A DNA stretch of 64,000 nucleotides, from the NCBI GenBank assembly GCA_016617855.1, contig JAECUM010091505.1:32068-96067 (forward strand), written 5' to 3'. The translations under genes and the position numbers were made by a program. The stretch is from Megalonaias nervosa. Lineage: Eukaryota > Mollusca > Bivalvia > Unionida > Unionidae. The notes under the pieces were generated by a model that saw only the letters and a program-made list of their open reading frames with translations, was not told the origin of the DNA and ran no database searches. Shown piece by piece: positions 31,255-43,774 of this stretch. How positions within the stretch are numbered: the stretch's first letter is position 1; every line of letters starts with the position of its first letter.

Positions 31255-31860
31255 ATATCCACCAGTACACATTAATTTATAGACATGTCAATCCAACAGC
31301 ACACATTAATGTATAGACATATAAAACCAACAGTACACATTAATGTGTAGACATGTCAATCCAAAAGTACTCATTAATTTATAGACGTGTCAATCCAACA
31401 GCACATATCAATTTATAGACATGTCAATCCAACAGTACTCATTAATGTATAGACATGTCAATCCAACAGTACAAACACATTGATCTATGGGTATGTCTAT
31501 GCAACAGTGCAAACACATTGATCTATGGGTATGGCTATTCAAAAGTGCAAACACATTGATCTATGGGTATGGCTATTCAGCAGTGCAAACACATTGATCT
31601 ATGGGTATGGCTATTCAACAGTGCAAACACATTGACAAACACATTAATTTACAGCTGTCTATCCAACAGCACAAACACATTAATTTAGAGCTGTATATCC
31701 AACAGCACAAACACTAATTTACAGCTGTCTATCCAACAACACACATTAATTTACAGCTGTCTATCCAACAGAACAAACACATTAATTTACAGCTGTCTAT
31801 CCAACAACACAAATACATTAATCTATAGACGTGTCAATCCAAGAGTACACTTTAATCTTT
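31255..31860 (+). repeat. Compound minisatellite
   Basis: Three related unit types follow each other: ACATTAATTTATAGACATGTCAATCCAACAGT; CAAACACATTGATCTATGGGTATGGCTATTCAACAGTG; and CACATTAATTTACAGCTGTCTATCCAACA. All share CAACAG and ACA-TTA cores, so they look like stages of one array. Confidence 0.75.
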
Positions 31861-32429
31861 AGATGTATCCAGCTCAAATAATGTAAAATAGAGATAATAA
31901 TCACATATAAAAAATAAATAGGTAGAAAAAAATTTAGAACACAAAAAATGTCCTCATTTTTCATAGCAAAATGAAATGCATACCAAGGTATATAATAAAA
32001 ACCAAGTCTAAGATGACAAATTTGTTCACTTGATGGATATCCACTCCTAATAAAGTGATAAAAGTAACTTTTTGTTTACTGTTTTCATTCTGCCATTTTA
32101 TTTCTGCTATTTCTTTCTTAAATCTTGAAAAGTACAGGATGGATCTGTGTAAATATTAACAACTTTATAAATAATTCATTGCAAATACATTTCATTATTG
32201 GTATGCACACACAAAAAATAAGCAAATATGATTTCCACTACTTTAAAATAATAAACATATATACTCTGTTATCCAAATTTTACAATACCGGCTGAATACC
32301 AACAAATTTTTTTATTCCAAGTCCACATTTTTCACTCAAATAAGCTTAAAGAATTTGGTGTCCGATTCTTCTGATAGAAATTAGGGTCCAGTTGTCATCT
32401 TGTATATTCAACGTTCTGCTCAACATTTC

Positions 32430-32625
32430 CTACTTCCTTCTTTCATCATACAATTTCATCCTCTCCTCTCTGCCCTGCTCCCACTCCACAAGTTTTTCTA
32501 ACCCCAGCATGTTAAGCATGACCACTTTCATCAACCTATCACAATCTCCAAAGATACGGACCCCATTTGGGGCCAGCTGGCCCTCTTCTTTCTCGTAACA
32601 CAATGCATCATACGGTGTTGGCTGT
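32430..32625 (-). CDS. Sirtuin, coding exon 4 (terminal)
   Basis: The acceptor TTTTTACAG precedes 32625 on the minus strand, and phase matches exon 3. The exon encodes the end of the Rossmann core (RIFGDCDRLMKVVMLNML) and a charged helix, and stops with TAG at 32432-32430. In sirtuins this segment follows the NAD-contacting CN motif. It completes a predicted protein of about 384 residues. Confidence 0.8.
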
Positions 32626-32859
32626 CTGTAAAAAACAAAAACACCACATTATATATATATTTATTCATCAATTTAAATATTTAAATATCCTTACATGTCT
32701 AATATTTATCAATATACCTGTATAACCAATCATTCAAATACTCATAACGGAAGTCTCTTTGGAGAATGATCTGTTTTAATGCTGCTAAATCTGACAAAAA
32801 AAGACAAATAAAATATAAAAAACATGCTATTATTATCATTAAAAAATTATGTTGCTGTG

Positions 32860-33775
32860 CTGGCTGGGATATTATTACAAGACAAAGTCTGGAGGATATT
32901 TCTAGCTACTCTGTTACAAGCCAAAGACTGGGGGATTTCTCTATAGTTAATCTAGCCAAAGAGTGTGGCATTTCTCTAGCTAACGTATTAGAAGTCAAGG
33001 AGTGGTGGATTTCTCAAGCTACTCTATTACAAGCCATGGACTGGAGAATTAATCTATTACTAGCCAAGGAGTGTGGCATTTCTCTATAATTAATCTATTA
33101 CTAGCCAAGGGGTGTGGCATTTCTCTAGCTAATGTATTAGAAGTCAAGGAGTGGTGGATTTCTCAAGCTACTCTATTACAAGCCATGGACTGGAGAATTT
33201 GTCAAAGTTACTCTCCATTACAAACCAAGGACTGGGAGATTTTTCTATCTACTCTATCACAAGCCAAGGACTTGGGGATTTCTTTAACTACTCTATTATA
33301 AACCAAGGAGTGGGGCATTTCTCTAGCTACTCTATTACAAGCCAAGGAGTGAGCTATTTCTCTAGCTACTCTATAACTAACTAAGGAGTGGGGAATTTCT
33401 CTAGCTATGTTACAAATCAAGGAGTGGGGAATTTCTCTAGCTACTCTATTACAAGCCAAGGACTGAGGCATTTCTACAGCAAACTCTATTACAAGCCAAG
33501 TAGTGAGGGATTTCTCTAGCTACTCTATTACAAGCCAAGATGTGGAGATTTTCTCTAGCTACTCTATTACAAACCAAGGAGTCAGGCATTTCTCTAGCAA
33601 ACTCTTTTACAAGCCATGGAGTAGGGGTATTTCTCTAGCTACTCTATTACAAACCAAGGAGTGGGACATTTCTCTAGCTGCTCCATTACATGCCAAGGAG
33701 CAGTGAATTGCTCTAGCTTTACTATTACAAGCAAAGGACTTGGGGCATTTCTCTAGCTAATTTGTTACTAGCCAA
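32860..33775 (+). repeat. Minisatellite in sirtuin intron 3, about 39-bp unit
   Basis: Some 20 units of the form TTTCTCTAGCTACTCTATTACAAGCCAAGGAGTGGGG-A. The same array resumes at about 34100-34320 after the SINE, which therefore inserted into it. Confidence 0.85.
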
Positions 33776-34100
33776 GGAGACCACTCTGGTGGCCTAGTGG
33801 TTAGAGCGTCTGCCTCGGATGCGGGAGGTCGTGGGTTCGATCCCCAGTCAAGTCATACCCAAGACTTACAAAAATGATACTAACAGCTGCCTCGCTTGGT
33901 GCTCGGCATTAAGAGGTTAGTGTTAGGACTGGTTGGCCTGGTGTCAGGATAATGTGACTGGGTGGGACATCATGCTACATGTCTGCAGCATGATGCCTTA
34001 GTGCTAGACATCACTATAAACTTCCACAATGCAGACATTGTAGCGATATGACTGAAAAATTGTTAAAGCTACGTTAAAAATCATAATCACATCACATCAC
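33776..34100 (+). mobile_element. tRNA-derived SINE
   Basis: The head contains TGGCCTAGTGGTTAGAGCG (A box) and GGGTTCGATCCCC (B box) with good tRNA spacing. A conserved-looking central body and an ATCACATCACATCAC tail follow. It interrupts the 39-bp minisatellite. It is of a different family from the SINE at 25500. Confidence 0.8.
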
Positions 34101-34929
34101 TAGCCAATATTTCTCTAGCTCATCTATTTGACGTCGAGGAGTGGTGTATTTTTCAAGCTACTGGTACTCTATTACAAGCCAAGGACTTGGGGGATCCCTC
34201 TAGCAACTCTATTACAAGCCATAGAGTGGGGGCATATCTCTAGTTACTCTATTACAAGCCACAGAGTGTGGCATTTCTCTAGCTACTCTATTACATGCCA
34301 TGGACTAGATTTCTCTGGCTTCTAACTCTTGCTGTTTTAAAGCAACTTAATTTTTCTTTTTTAAATTGCGAGGATATGAAGTCTCCTCCTACTTCCAAAA
34401 ATTGAAGACACCATAAACTGTTCAGTACAAGTCTGAAAATATACACCAAATATATTATTGTGATGGTTTTCTTATTTTTTATTACTGAAGCTCCTTAAAT
34501 CTGCTTAAAAAGCAGCTGAGTGATAACTAGAATGTTCTAATGGATGCATAAGTCAATATGCAATGGAAACATAACAGACCATACATTATGTATGCACAAG
34601 TCCATGTGTTATGGACACATAACAGACCATTTGATGGATGCAGGGTCATGGCATATATTGGTTTTTGCCTGGCCAAATATGCTTTATAAGCTGCATTACT
34701 GGCTGACTGACTTGAATGGGCACTACCTACCATAACAGTCTGATCTAAATGTACTTACTTAATTTCTAATGAAGCTACAAGTGCTAACAGCTTACTGAAA
34801 GCACTCTGTCACCAGTAAACAGTTGCTCTTACACAAGTGGTGACTTTATTGGTAAACATTTGAAATGTGTGATACTAGTGTCAAGCTTGGTGATGTTAAA
34901 TGCAAACAGAAAGCAAGCATGCCATTCTT

Positions 34930-35430
34930 TTCATGAGTCATTTGTATGCAATATTCAGTCATTTCACTGGCAGCTTACATGACACATGTCAATATTCATT
35001 CAATCATTTCACTTGCAGCTTACATGACACCTGTCAATATTCATTCAATTATTTCTCTGGCAACTTACATGACACATGTCAATATTCATTCAATTATTTC
35101 TCTGGCAACTTACATGACACCTGTCAATATTTAATAATTTCACTTGCAACTTACATGACACATGTCAATAATTAAATCATTTCACTTGCAACTTACATGA
35201 CACATGTCAATATTCAATCATTTCGCTAGCAACTTACATGATACCTGTCAATATTCAATTGTTTCACTGGCAACTTACATGACATGTGTCAATATTCAAT
35301 CATTTCACTGGCAACTTATGACACATGTCAATATTCAATCATTTCACCTGCAAGTTACATGACACATGTCAATATTCCATCATTTCACTGACAACTTACA
35401 TGACACATGTCAATATTCACTGACAACTTA
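34930..35430 (+). repeat. Minisatellite in sirtuin intron 3, about 41-bp unit
   Basis: About 12 units of TCATTTCACTGGCAACTTACATGACACATGTCAATATTCAA. Unit length varies slightly. Confidence 0.85.
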
Positions 35431-35568
35431 AATGACACTTGCAATTCTGTATCAGTGTCATGACTTTTGAATAGTCATAACCATCTGTAGGTGCACTGGA
35501 AATTAAACCAAAAATTTATCACAAGGAACTGAATGTAACAGCTACTGCACTATCAATATATGGCTTAC

Positions 35569-35762
35569 CTGTTACATAAAATAAGTCTGAGTGGTTTCTT
35601 TCCCATCTGTACAAGATCACTGGCTGGAGTGACTCGAAGTGTGGACCCAAGACACAGCACCAGGTCTGCCTTCTTTGCATTTTGTGTCGCTCCTGACAAC
35701 ACTTCATCCTCCAAGTAATCTCCAAAGTTGATGATTGTATTCATCAGGTATCCTTTACAATC
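35569..35762 (-). CDS. Sirtuin, coding exon 3
   Basis: Bounded by an acceptor (GTTACAG before 35762) and a donor (GTAAGC after 35569) on the minus strand. It encodes DTIxxFGD-like TIINFGDYLEDEVL, then ADLVLCLGSTLRVTPASD (the GTSLxV NAD-binding motif, here GSTLRV) and LILCN. The reading phase joins exons 2 and 4. Confidence 0.88.
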
Positions 35763-35934
35763 CTGTAACGTTGGACAGATTTGTATTTTAAGACAATGTA
35801 TATAGAGAGAATAGTTGAAAACATCGAGAAAAAATTTTTAACAGTTTAAGGTGAGCTTATTAACCAAGCAAATGTTTTGACTACTTTTTTCATTACGTTA
35901 ACTCAATTCTGATTGCTTAAAGAAAAACATGATA

Positions 35935-37262
35935 CAGTCATACCCACTTATATCGACATCACTTATGTCAACAAGCCGCCTATTTCGACAAAAAAGCAAA
36001 GTCCCGGTCCCTTGGTCTACTATTGCTACCAAAATTGTCATGCTTATGTCGACGTCGAGTTAAAAAAATAAACGTACATGTCGACAGAAGCCCTTGGTCC
36101 CACCTGAACAAATCCTTTGTTTTCTGATCATTTATGTCAACAAGCTGCCAGTTCTGACCCATACTTTGTTCAACAATTAGTTGATCTTGCCGCCAGGCTT
36201 TAATTTTCCCGCCTAATCATTTATGTCGGCAAGCGGCCAGTTCCGACCTGTACTTTATTGAACAATTAGTTGATCTTGCCGCCAGGCTTTAATGTCGTGG
36301 TCAGATAAAATAAAAAAATGGCTTTTGTTTGGTCCTATAAAGTTGGCCTCTCGCGGCGACTTAAATAAAAGCAATGAAATCTGATCAGTTCTTGCATTTT
36401 CCAAAGTGATCAGTGATTAAAACAAGTTTATTGTGCTGTGAAAGTTTCCTTTTTAACTTTATTTATATTTACGATGGCTACCAAAGGCAGTGTAAACGCA
36501 GATTAAATTTACAGTCTCTGGAAACTAAATATCTGGCTGTTAAGGAAGTTGAGGGTGGGGCATCTCGCAAAGATGTCTGTGAAAAATTTTAAATGTATAC
36601 CACTTGAGCTGACATTGTTACAATATTGTATTGTAAGAATCATTTTCTTCTAATACCTCATTAGCATGTGTCAATGTATACAATATTATGCCTTCATTAA
36701 TCATATCAGCCGCACATCTCTTGTTCGCTTTTATTTACTTTTCACAATGACTTCTCTAACTAAATACACATACTGTTTAAACCAACTTGTCGACAGGTTT
36801 TCATTTCCCTGTGAACAGCCCCATCCCCTTGGTAGCCTCAATAAGATGGGAACAGACTGACCAAAATCTAGGCCAATATAAGTACATGCACTTGAAGCGT
36901 GTAAATTACAATTATGCAACCATGTGCTTATGCCGACATTGAAAATCGTAGTGAATGTTTTTCATATCACGATGTGACTGATGCAATATTTTATTGTGAA
37001 TTTTATTATACAAAGGTAACTAAAATGTAATTTGTCAATATACATGTGTATTTCACACTGGTTTTGTCTTCATGTAATCAAAATTTGCATTGTTTGTTTT
37101 CTCAAAGTGTAAATGCTACTCACTGACGACAGGTCACCCCTTACTGACGAATTTAACTTGTATCTTTTTTTCAGACCCTCCCCCAAACACTTATCTCGAT
37201 ATCTGCCTATGTCGACAATATTTCCTCGGGCCCGAGGATGTCGACATAAACGGGTAGGACTG
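35935..37262 (+). mobile_element. Tigger/pogo-like DNA transposon, degraded, in sirtuin intron 2
   Basis: The left end CAGTCATACCCACTTATATCGACA and right end TGTCGACATAAACGGGTAGGACTG are inverted copies. Each abuts TA (35933-35934 and 37263-37264), the target site of the Tc1/mariner/pogo group. At 1,328 bp it is too short to be autonomous. Internal repeats of TTATGTC-AACAAG lie near the left end. Confidence 0.8.
36474..36592 (+). pseudogene. Pogo/CENP-B-type transposase N-terminus remnant
   Basis: After ATGGCTACCAAAGGCAG a frame encodes LQSLETKYLAVKEVEGGASR then KDVCEKF, the first helix-turn-helix of pogo/Tigger transposases (CENP-B N-terminal domain). It ends after about 35 codons; the DDE domain is missing. 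An early frameshift or stop separates the ATG from the helix block. Confidence 0.55.
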
Positions 37263-39040
37263 TATAGCAAATTAAGAAACTCAAACACTCACCATGAGTA
37301 CTTTTGTTATCATTATTAGCACTATTAACAATGCTAAGTACTTGCATGCACTTCTCAAAGATTAGTCACTTTAACTGCATGCACAATTAGAAACAAGCTA
37401 ATACCTTATGATAACTGGATTCACATAAAAGATTATCTGTACAACCAATATTAACTACGTGATACATCAAATGATCTCACAGTCACTTTTCCAACAATGT
37501 ATTGATTTCCCAGTCAGCTTCTCTACTACCATACTGCCTGCTTGGTTGATGGAATTATTTTGTGTTAGATTGAGTGGGGGACCAGATATATAAATTGCCT
37601 ATCAAATAATTATGTCGAAAACTTTAACAAGATAACGTGGAAAGCATCATTTTTTAGAATGTTCAAAATGCAAATGCAAACTTAACATAACTCAAACTTT
37701 TAATAACAAATAATGAAAATCAAACTTGGTCTGTGGACCTTTTTCACATTAAGCTTCCTATTAAATTTAATTCAAATCAATTTTTTTCAAATGTTTTTGT
37801 GCAGCAATGAAATTGATAATGCACTGGCAAATTTCCAAGTCAAAGAGGAGTCTGATTGAAAAAGGTGAAAATCCTAGTCAATCAGGAGCCATTAGTCCAG
37901 TGTTTGATGAGAAAAGGTGAAAATCCATTTTAATCTAGGTCTTCTTAAGTACCATACCAAATTTGCTTCAATCCATTAAGTCCTCAGAAAGCTTTTGTGT
38001 GGAAGCAAAATCCATATGTTACAGACAAAGGAGACATATCAACATCTACAATTGATGGACATAGTTAACCATGTGGTACAAACAGATATGTTGCTTTGGT
38101 GTTTTACTGCACAGCAACATGAGTGGTTTAATTAGTGCCAAGCTACTTGGAGTAAAGTGCCTTGCCCAAGGACATGGAAGCTGACCATGGTTCATTTGAT
38201 ATAGACAGATGAAACATAAACATCTGCAAAGGACATGCTTAGGTAATCGTCTATTACAATGGCAGATATGACATCAAAACCCACAATGGACAGGCATAGT
38301 TAATCACGTGGTACAGACAAATGAGTTGATTTGGTGCTTTACTGCACAGCAACACTAGTAGGTTATTTAGTGCCAAGGCAGTTGGAATAAAGTTCCATGC
38401 CAAAGGACACACCATGGTTCTTGACTTGGGCTATTCTGATACAGACAGATGAGGTATATCAGAATCTGCAATGGACAGGCATAGGTAACCACCTGCTATG
38501 GACAGATGAGATATATCAGTATTTGCAATGGATAGGCATAAGTAACCACCTGCTATAGATAGATGAGATATCAATATCTGCAATGGATAGGCATAGGTAA
38601 CCACCTGGTATAGACAGATGAGATATATTAATATCTCCAATGGATGGGCATAGGTAACCACATGGTACAGACAGATGAGACATCAATATCTGCAATGGAT
38701 GGGCATAATTAACTGTGGTACAGACAGATGAGACATATCAACATCTGCAATGGACAGGCATAGGTAACCATGTCATATAGACATTAGTTTTATCAGCATC
38801 TGCAACGGACAGGAGTATGTAACCATGTCATATAGACATGTTTTATCCACATCTGCACTAGAAGGTATCCAGCTGTAGGTAACCATATAGTAAAGACAGA
38901 TGAGACATATGAACATCTGGATGGATATTAATAACTACGTTGTACAGACTAATAAAATATAATGATATCTGCAATGGACAGGCATAGGTTACACTATAAA
39001 CCCTCTCCAAAGAATACAGCTGGGCATAATTATATAAAAC
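37263..39040. other. Sirtuin intron 2, including a 55-bp minisatellite
   Basis: Non-coding. From about 38030 to 38980 it carries about 14 diverged units of the form ACAGACAGATGAGACATATCAACATCTGCAATGGACAGGCATAGGTAACCA. Two longer blocks containing TTTACTGCACAGCAACA are interspersed at about 38100 and 38340. Short frames on the minus strand here are read through the repeat. Confidence 0.7.
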
Positions 39041-39372
39041 CTTTTTCTCACATATCCTTCCTGTGCGATGGTTAATTTTACATCTTTGGCAGCGTTTGGG
39101 TGGAACTAATGAATTTCCTGAGACACTTCTGTAGGAAAATGGCCGTTCATACCGTGCCCCACATTTCTCACATTTTTCTATGAAACTGTTGCCGTGAAGC
39201 TCTGAGAGTTTTGAATGGGGAATGCCTGAGAGTCGATGTAGACCATCTGTGTTTTGACTGATCAAATGTTTCATGTGACCCATCTCCATCAGTTTCACGA
39301 GTGCCTCATGAGTGTAGGTTGGCCGATAGGAGCCGTACGATTTCTTTGCACTCTTCTTGACTCCTTTTTCAC
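39041..39372 (-). CDS. Sirtuin, coding exon 2
   Basis: The acceptor CTTTTGCAG precedes 39372 and the donor AAAAAG|GTTTTA follows 39041. It encodes SQNTDGLHRLSGIP (QNxDGLH motif), SELHGNSF (catalytic His) and a CEKCGARY...RCQRCK zinc ribbon. The sequence resembles the SIRT6/SIRT7 (class IV) group rather than SIRT1-5. NAD-dependent deacylases of this group act mainly on chromatin in the nucleus. Confidence 0.9.
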
Positions 39373-39937
39373 CTGCAAAAGAAATTTAAAAATATAACCC
39401 CATTTTCAGAATTTCACTTGTCAAAAAGCCTCTTGAACTGGCAAAAGTCAATGGGAAAATTATTTTCAAATATACTTTACACCAAACCTGACACACTCAG
39501 ATTTCTCTACCATTATCACCATGTTATGCCTTGCACTTTTGAAAACTGTCTGAACACTGACCTACGAGTCAATCCATAACAGAATATGAAATAGTTTTCC
39601 TCTAAATATGATCATTTTTACACAGTAAGACAAAATGATGCACACAAAAACCTAAAAAAAAATCCTACAAACTTCCTCTTTAAATTATCAAATGATTGCA
39701 GCATTTCAAAATCAAAATTATGATATGTAGATAAAATCTTTATAAACATACCTATATGTAAAACAGTATATGGAGGACAAAGGTGATGGTAACATGATTA
39801 AAATGGGTGTCCAAGTTCTACTTTGGGAATGAACCCAGGTTATTAAGCTTAAGTGAGTTTTATTACAACGATAATATATCAATATCATATATTTTGTATA
39901 TATTGAACGCAACACCTTTTTTTTAGTTTTCTTTTAC
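39373..39937. other. Sirtuin intron 1 (coding)
   Basis: AT-rich, non-coding, with proper donor and acceptor ends. No repeat stands out. Confidence 0.7.
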
Positions 39938-40370
39938 CATATTCTTTCCTTTTGTCTCTGTCAGTCCATTTTCCATCTATTCCACGAAAATCTCCAATAC
40001 CAGCTGCTGTTGATATTCCAGCACCCGTGAAACCAATACAATAATCAGCTGATCTGATCATTTGGGCAATTCTCTTGGCTTCATCTTTGACCTTCTCTTC
40101 TTCATCATGATATTCTGCAGTTTTTAAAGCTTCCTGAACTAACTGCACCTCCAAGTCAGAGAGCTTCATATCAGGGTTCTTTCCCCTGGCTGCAGATGAC
40201 AAATATTTCCAACACTTATAATGAAAAACTGCATTTCCTTCCTCAGACCATGCTGCCTTAAGATCTTTTCTCTCATTCTCAGTTAGGTTGAAAGCTCTAA
40301 CATCAACATGGGCATGCATAGAAGTTATGGCCCCTTCTTTACAGGTGGATAAACAGCAACAAGCAGCCAT
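39938..40370 (-). CDS. Sirtuin (SIRT6/7-like), coding exon 1
   Basis: ATG 40370, with the donor GTAAAAG after 39938. The first about 100 residues are a Cys-rich, Lys/Glu-rich extension, then IGFTGAGISTAAGIGDFRG, the NAD-binding sirtuin signature, and GKWTDRDKRKEYG. A splice acceptor (TTTTCAG|AGGAG, 40386) just upstream of the ATG implies a non-coding first exon further upstream. The four coding exons give about 384 residues. The long unusual N-terminal extension prevents a firm choice between SIRT6 and SIRT7. Confidence 0.88.
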
Positions 40371-40385
40371 CAGATATTATCTCCT

Positions 40386-41244
40386 CTGAAAATGATGCTT
40401 TTCTGAAGAAAAAAAATAATTGTATATATTTCCTGTATCTGTGATATTTTTTTTCAAAAAAAGGATACAGAAACGCATTAATGTGTCTGAATCGACATCA
40501 CTGACATTTTTTTCAGGGGAAAGTTTGCCCCCTTCTTACTGTCAACAAATTTTCAAAGACCAAAATTTATGCATCTCAAAATGGTTTCACCTTCATTAAA
40601 TATTCCATTTTAAATATACACTTATTTTGACTTAAATTATTATGATTAAATTTTGATTTATCAATGTTCTGACCAAAAAACAAGCTTGCCTGAATATACT
40701 CATAAATGAAATGAACTCCATATTTTACATAAGTCATGAAGCTTGAAAACTGATTACACCTAACACTGCCATAGTAACATATCTAAAGAAATAACTATAT
40801 TTTAACAACTGTTTACAATTATTCTCAAAGCAAACACGAAGGCACAATATGATGTAATTAGTTCCTTTCTGGTGCTATGATCAAATAACTTCAATTTGAT
40901 TGATTTCTTGCAGTATGTTGGTAAATTCTTTCATTCCATACAGTAAAACCTCCATGCTGTTCTAGAATATCAGACATTAAATATCACCCTGTTCATCCAT
41001 GCACAGCAGTTCCCTGCAACAATATGGTGCTTTAAATAAAGATTATTAAAACATATTTCATCTAATGATGTCGATAAAATTAAGAGAAAATAGATGTATG
41101 ATATTGATATGTAAGGTTGCACAAAATGAAATCATAATTTCTACAGGACCCTAATTTTCAATTTTTAGTATACAAGTTTTATTTATTCTGCCTAATCAAG
41201 CATTGTCCGGTAGAATCCTGGGAGAGCACTTTCCATTCTGTTTG

Positions 41245-41305
<61 letters not shown>

Positions 41306-42792
41306 CTTCAAAGAAAGATTCCTAAAATATATTTCATCTTTCAACTGGTAAAACACCACCATTCTTGTTTTATTATAGTTTTCTTTCATTATTACAGGGC
41401 CCACAATATTATCTGAACACAGACATATGATACTGTATTGAATCAAATCTTGAATTTGACATGACCCAGATTTAAATTTTTAGTATACGTGTTATTTTGC
41501 ACTAATAGTAGATAGTAAAATGTACAAGATAAATATTAATTCTAAATAAATCTAACAGAAATATTAACATACTCCGACCAATATGTGTAGAGTAAATTTA
41601 CCAAATGAACCATGAGCCCCTGACTTCACGATTTTTGACATTACTAAACTGCCTATGCAAAAAAAGTCTTTAAGTTATTTCATTTCATTATAAATAAACA
41701 ACCCCATTACCACGCGTACCATCGATGTTTTATTTCCTTAAATGAATATTTGAACTGCTTAACGTACCTGGAAAATAACGAGAAATATCAGATTTTAAAA
41801 CAAATGTAAATGTCACATTTAAGCCCCAAACGAAACTTAATATTTCACACGGTCCGAATTAGCCTAGCTCGTAATTTTGGCCGAATAAGCAATGGTAAGA
41901 ATCAGCCTGTAACCGTACTTCAGAGGACCGTCACGAACACCTATTATGTAGAAAATTGTGTATATGTTCACATTTTACTTTCATAGCATTGTAAATGTGT
42001 CAGTCGCTATGGGCCATCGCACTTGTCAGACAACTTGACAGATCAGCGGATTTCTCTTTATCCATAAAAGGCAACATAATATTTTGAAGCACCCGATACT
42101 GCTCTACTGCGTATCATTTCCATGATCACAAAAATCGAGCGTAATTTACCGACGTTCTAGGCAAAATCGTCTTTAAAACTTACTTCTCATGATACTCTAA
42201 CCGGTTAAAGAATAAGATCTAACATTTTCCAAATTACGCACCTCACACACAGCTCGTCATTTCCTAAAATACACATGCTTAGATATGTTTGTTTACAAGG
42301 AAAACAACTCCTACTTCGTTTTGGTCGTGCCAGTTTCCCGATCAAAGGGAAGCTACTCACATGTTTTGACGACTACTTAAAAGAAAACAATTTTATGTCG
42401 CTGTGTCGTATCGTCGCTAAGAAAACGACCTAACTAAGTTTGAGTCGCAGGACTCGCACAACTAATTTAATTCACTGCTATGTTATCTTACAAGGTTTCT
42501 AAATACTAAAAATAGGACAAAATCTTTTCATTGTGTTTTAAAATAAATCTTTTATCATTTGGTAGATATTTCATGGCTGCATAAAATGTTAAAGAAAAAA
42601 CAAAACGTATTTTTCTGTTTTTACAGCTACGTAACATTTATTTTATGTGTGAACCAAACAATCCTGCCTTCCTGCAGGTAAATTGCATCTGAACATAGAG
42701 CTAGAAATGCCTTTTTGCACTGCACTTTGAAAATGAAATCTACGTTAGTCAGTTTAATAACCTGTCAGGTGCTTTTGCCATAAGCCTACATC
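40386..42792. other. Upstream region of the sirtuin gene
   Basis: No coding frame is supported. It should contain the promoter and non-coding first exon of the sirtuin, which I cannot place. A TG/TA microsatellite lies at 41245-41301. Element B is inserted at 42793, about 2.4 kb upstream of the start codon. Confidence 0.5.
41245..41301. repeat. (TG)n(TA)n microsatellite
   Basis: About 9 TG units directly followed by about 19 TA units. Confidence 0.95.
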
Positions 42793-43058
42793 AGCAGCAG
42801 AGAGGGTGAACAGACCACTTGGCTGAATCGTCATTTGTCTAAAAAAATAAAGGTTCCTACGAAAGCTAAAAAAAAAGGTCAATGACGCTAAACCAAAGCC
42901 TCTAACTCAAACGATTTCCATACGGTTGAGAACGGATAATAAATCTTTTGGGTTAGCTCAGTTTTGTTATCAATCGCTGACTTATTTTTTTCAAATTTTT
43001 ATGCGATTTCATTTACGCGTTGGTCACTCAGTATTGGTCATTCACCCTCTCTGCTGCT
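42793..43058. repeat. Left terminal inverted repeat of element B
   Basis: Matches the reverse complement of 59067-59330 with about 10 differences, including one indel (about 96%). It both starts with AGCAGCAGAGAGGGTGA and ends with the inverse TCACCCTCTCTGCTGCT, so each terminal repeat is itself flanked by 17-bp inverted repeats. Confidence 0.95.
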
Positions 43059-43070
43059 ACCTTGATAAAA

Positions 43071-43742
43071 TCAAGGACCAAAGATTTTATCCAGACCTAC
43101 ACGATATCTAGATCTTGGATCATGTAAATTTATCGTTATAAATCCGAACGGAACAGATTGTGCTTTTGAAAAGAAATATTTAAATTTAATCATGTCCATG
43201 TCCCCTGAACACCAAGTATAATAAATATTCTGCAGAGGATAATTATCTACTCCATTAAACACAACCAAAATATTACAATTATCTCTGATCACCTTAGGTA
43301 TTTGTGTATATCGTTGTGTAACATAAATCACGTCAGTATTTTTATGTCTACCTCGAGAAAATATTCTAGCTGGATTGGATTGTTTATCCAGCATAACATC
43401 ATCGTACACTACTAAATTATTAATAAGTCCATCTAGATCATCTACAGATGGTGCCTCATCGATATCGGTAATAAAATCAATAACATCGTTTCCATCTTCG
43501 TCCAATATTTTTGCATTTTCATTAAAATCTTTATGTACCCCATAACACCGCTGATCATCTACAGATGGTGCTACCAAATATAACTTATCCCACTTGAGCC
43601 ATCGCATTATTAGATTAAGCAATAGTTGTGTTTTACCAGATCCAGATGGACCTATTATTATCATTCTAATAGAATTCGGAAGCGCTGGATGGTGCTTTAC
43701 TGGTTCTTGTTTTCGTGTGGCTGAGAAATCAATTATATCCAT
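43071..43742 (-). CDS. Genome-packaging ATPase of element B, intact
   Basis: A 223-residue FtsK/HerA-type ATPase. Walker A GPSGSGKT is at residues 31-38, Walker B NLVVYDDVML at about 108-117, and DVIYVTQRY (sensor) at about 136-144. It would translocate genomes into capsids. Its stop lies only 12 bp from the inner edge of the left terminal repeat. It diverges from the phospholipase gene across a about 30-bp AT-rich gap that must hold both promoters. Confidence 0.88.
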   Translation of the reverse strand: MDIIDFSATRKQEPVKHHPALPNSIRMIIIGPSGSGKTQLLLNLIMRWLKWDKLYLVAPSVDDQRCYGVHKDFNENAKILDEDGNDVIDFITDIDEAPSVDDLDGLINNLVVYDDVMLDKQSNPARIFSRGRHKNTDVIYVTQRYTQIPKVIRDNCNILVVFNGVDNYPLQNIYYTWCSGDMDMIKFKYFFSKAQSVPFGFITINLHDPRSRYRVGLDKIFGP

Positions 43743-43774
43743 ATAATAAATAATAAGAGTTTATATTGTGTTCG

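Noticed and set aside
29571..35430. Other spaced direct repeats resembling CRISPR arrays
   Set aside because: Units diverge gradually with no unique spacers and no cas genes; ordinary minisatellites.
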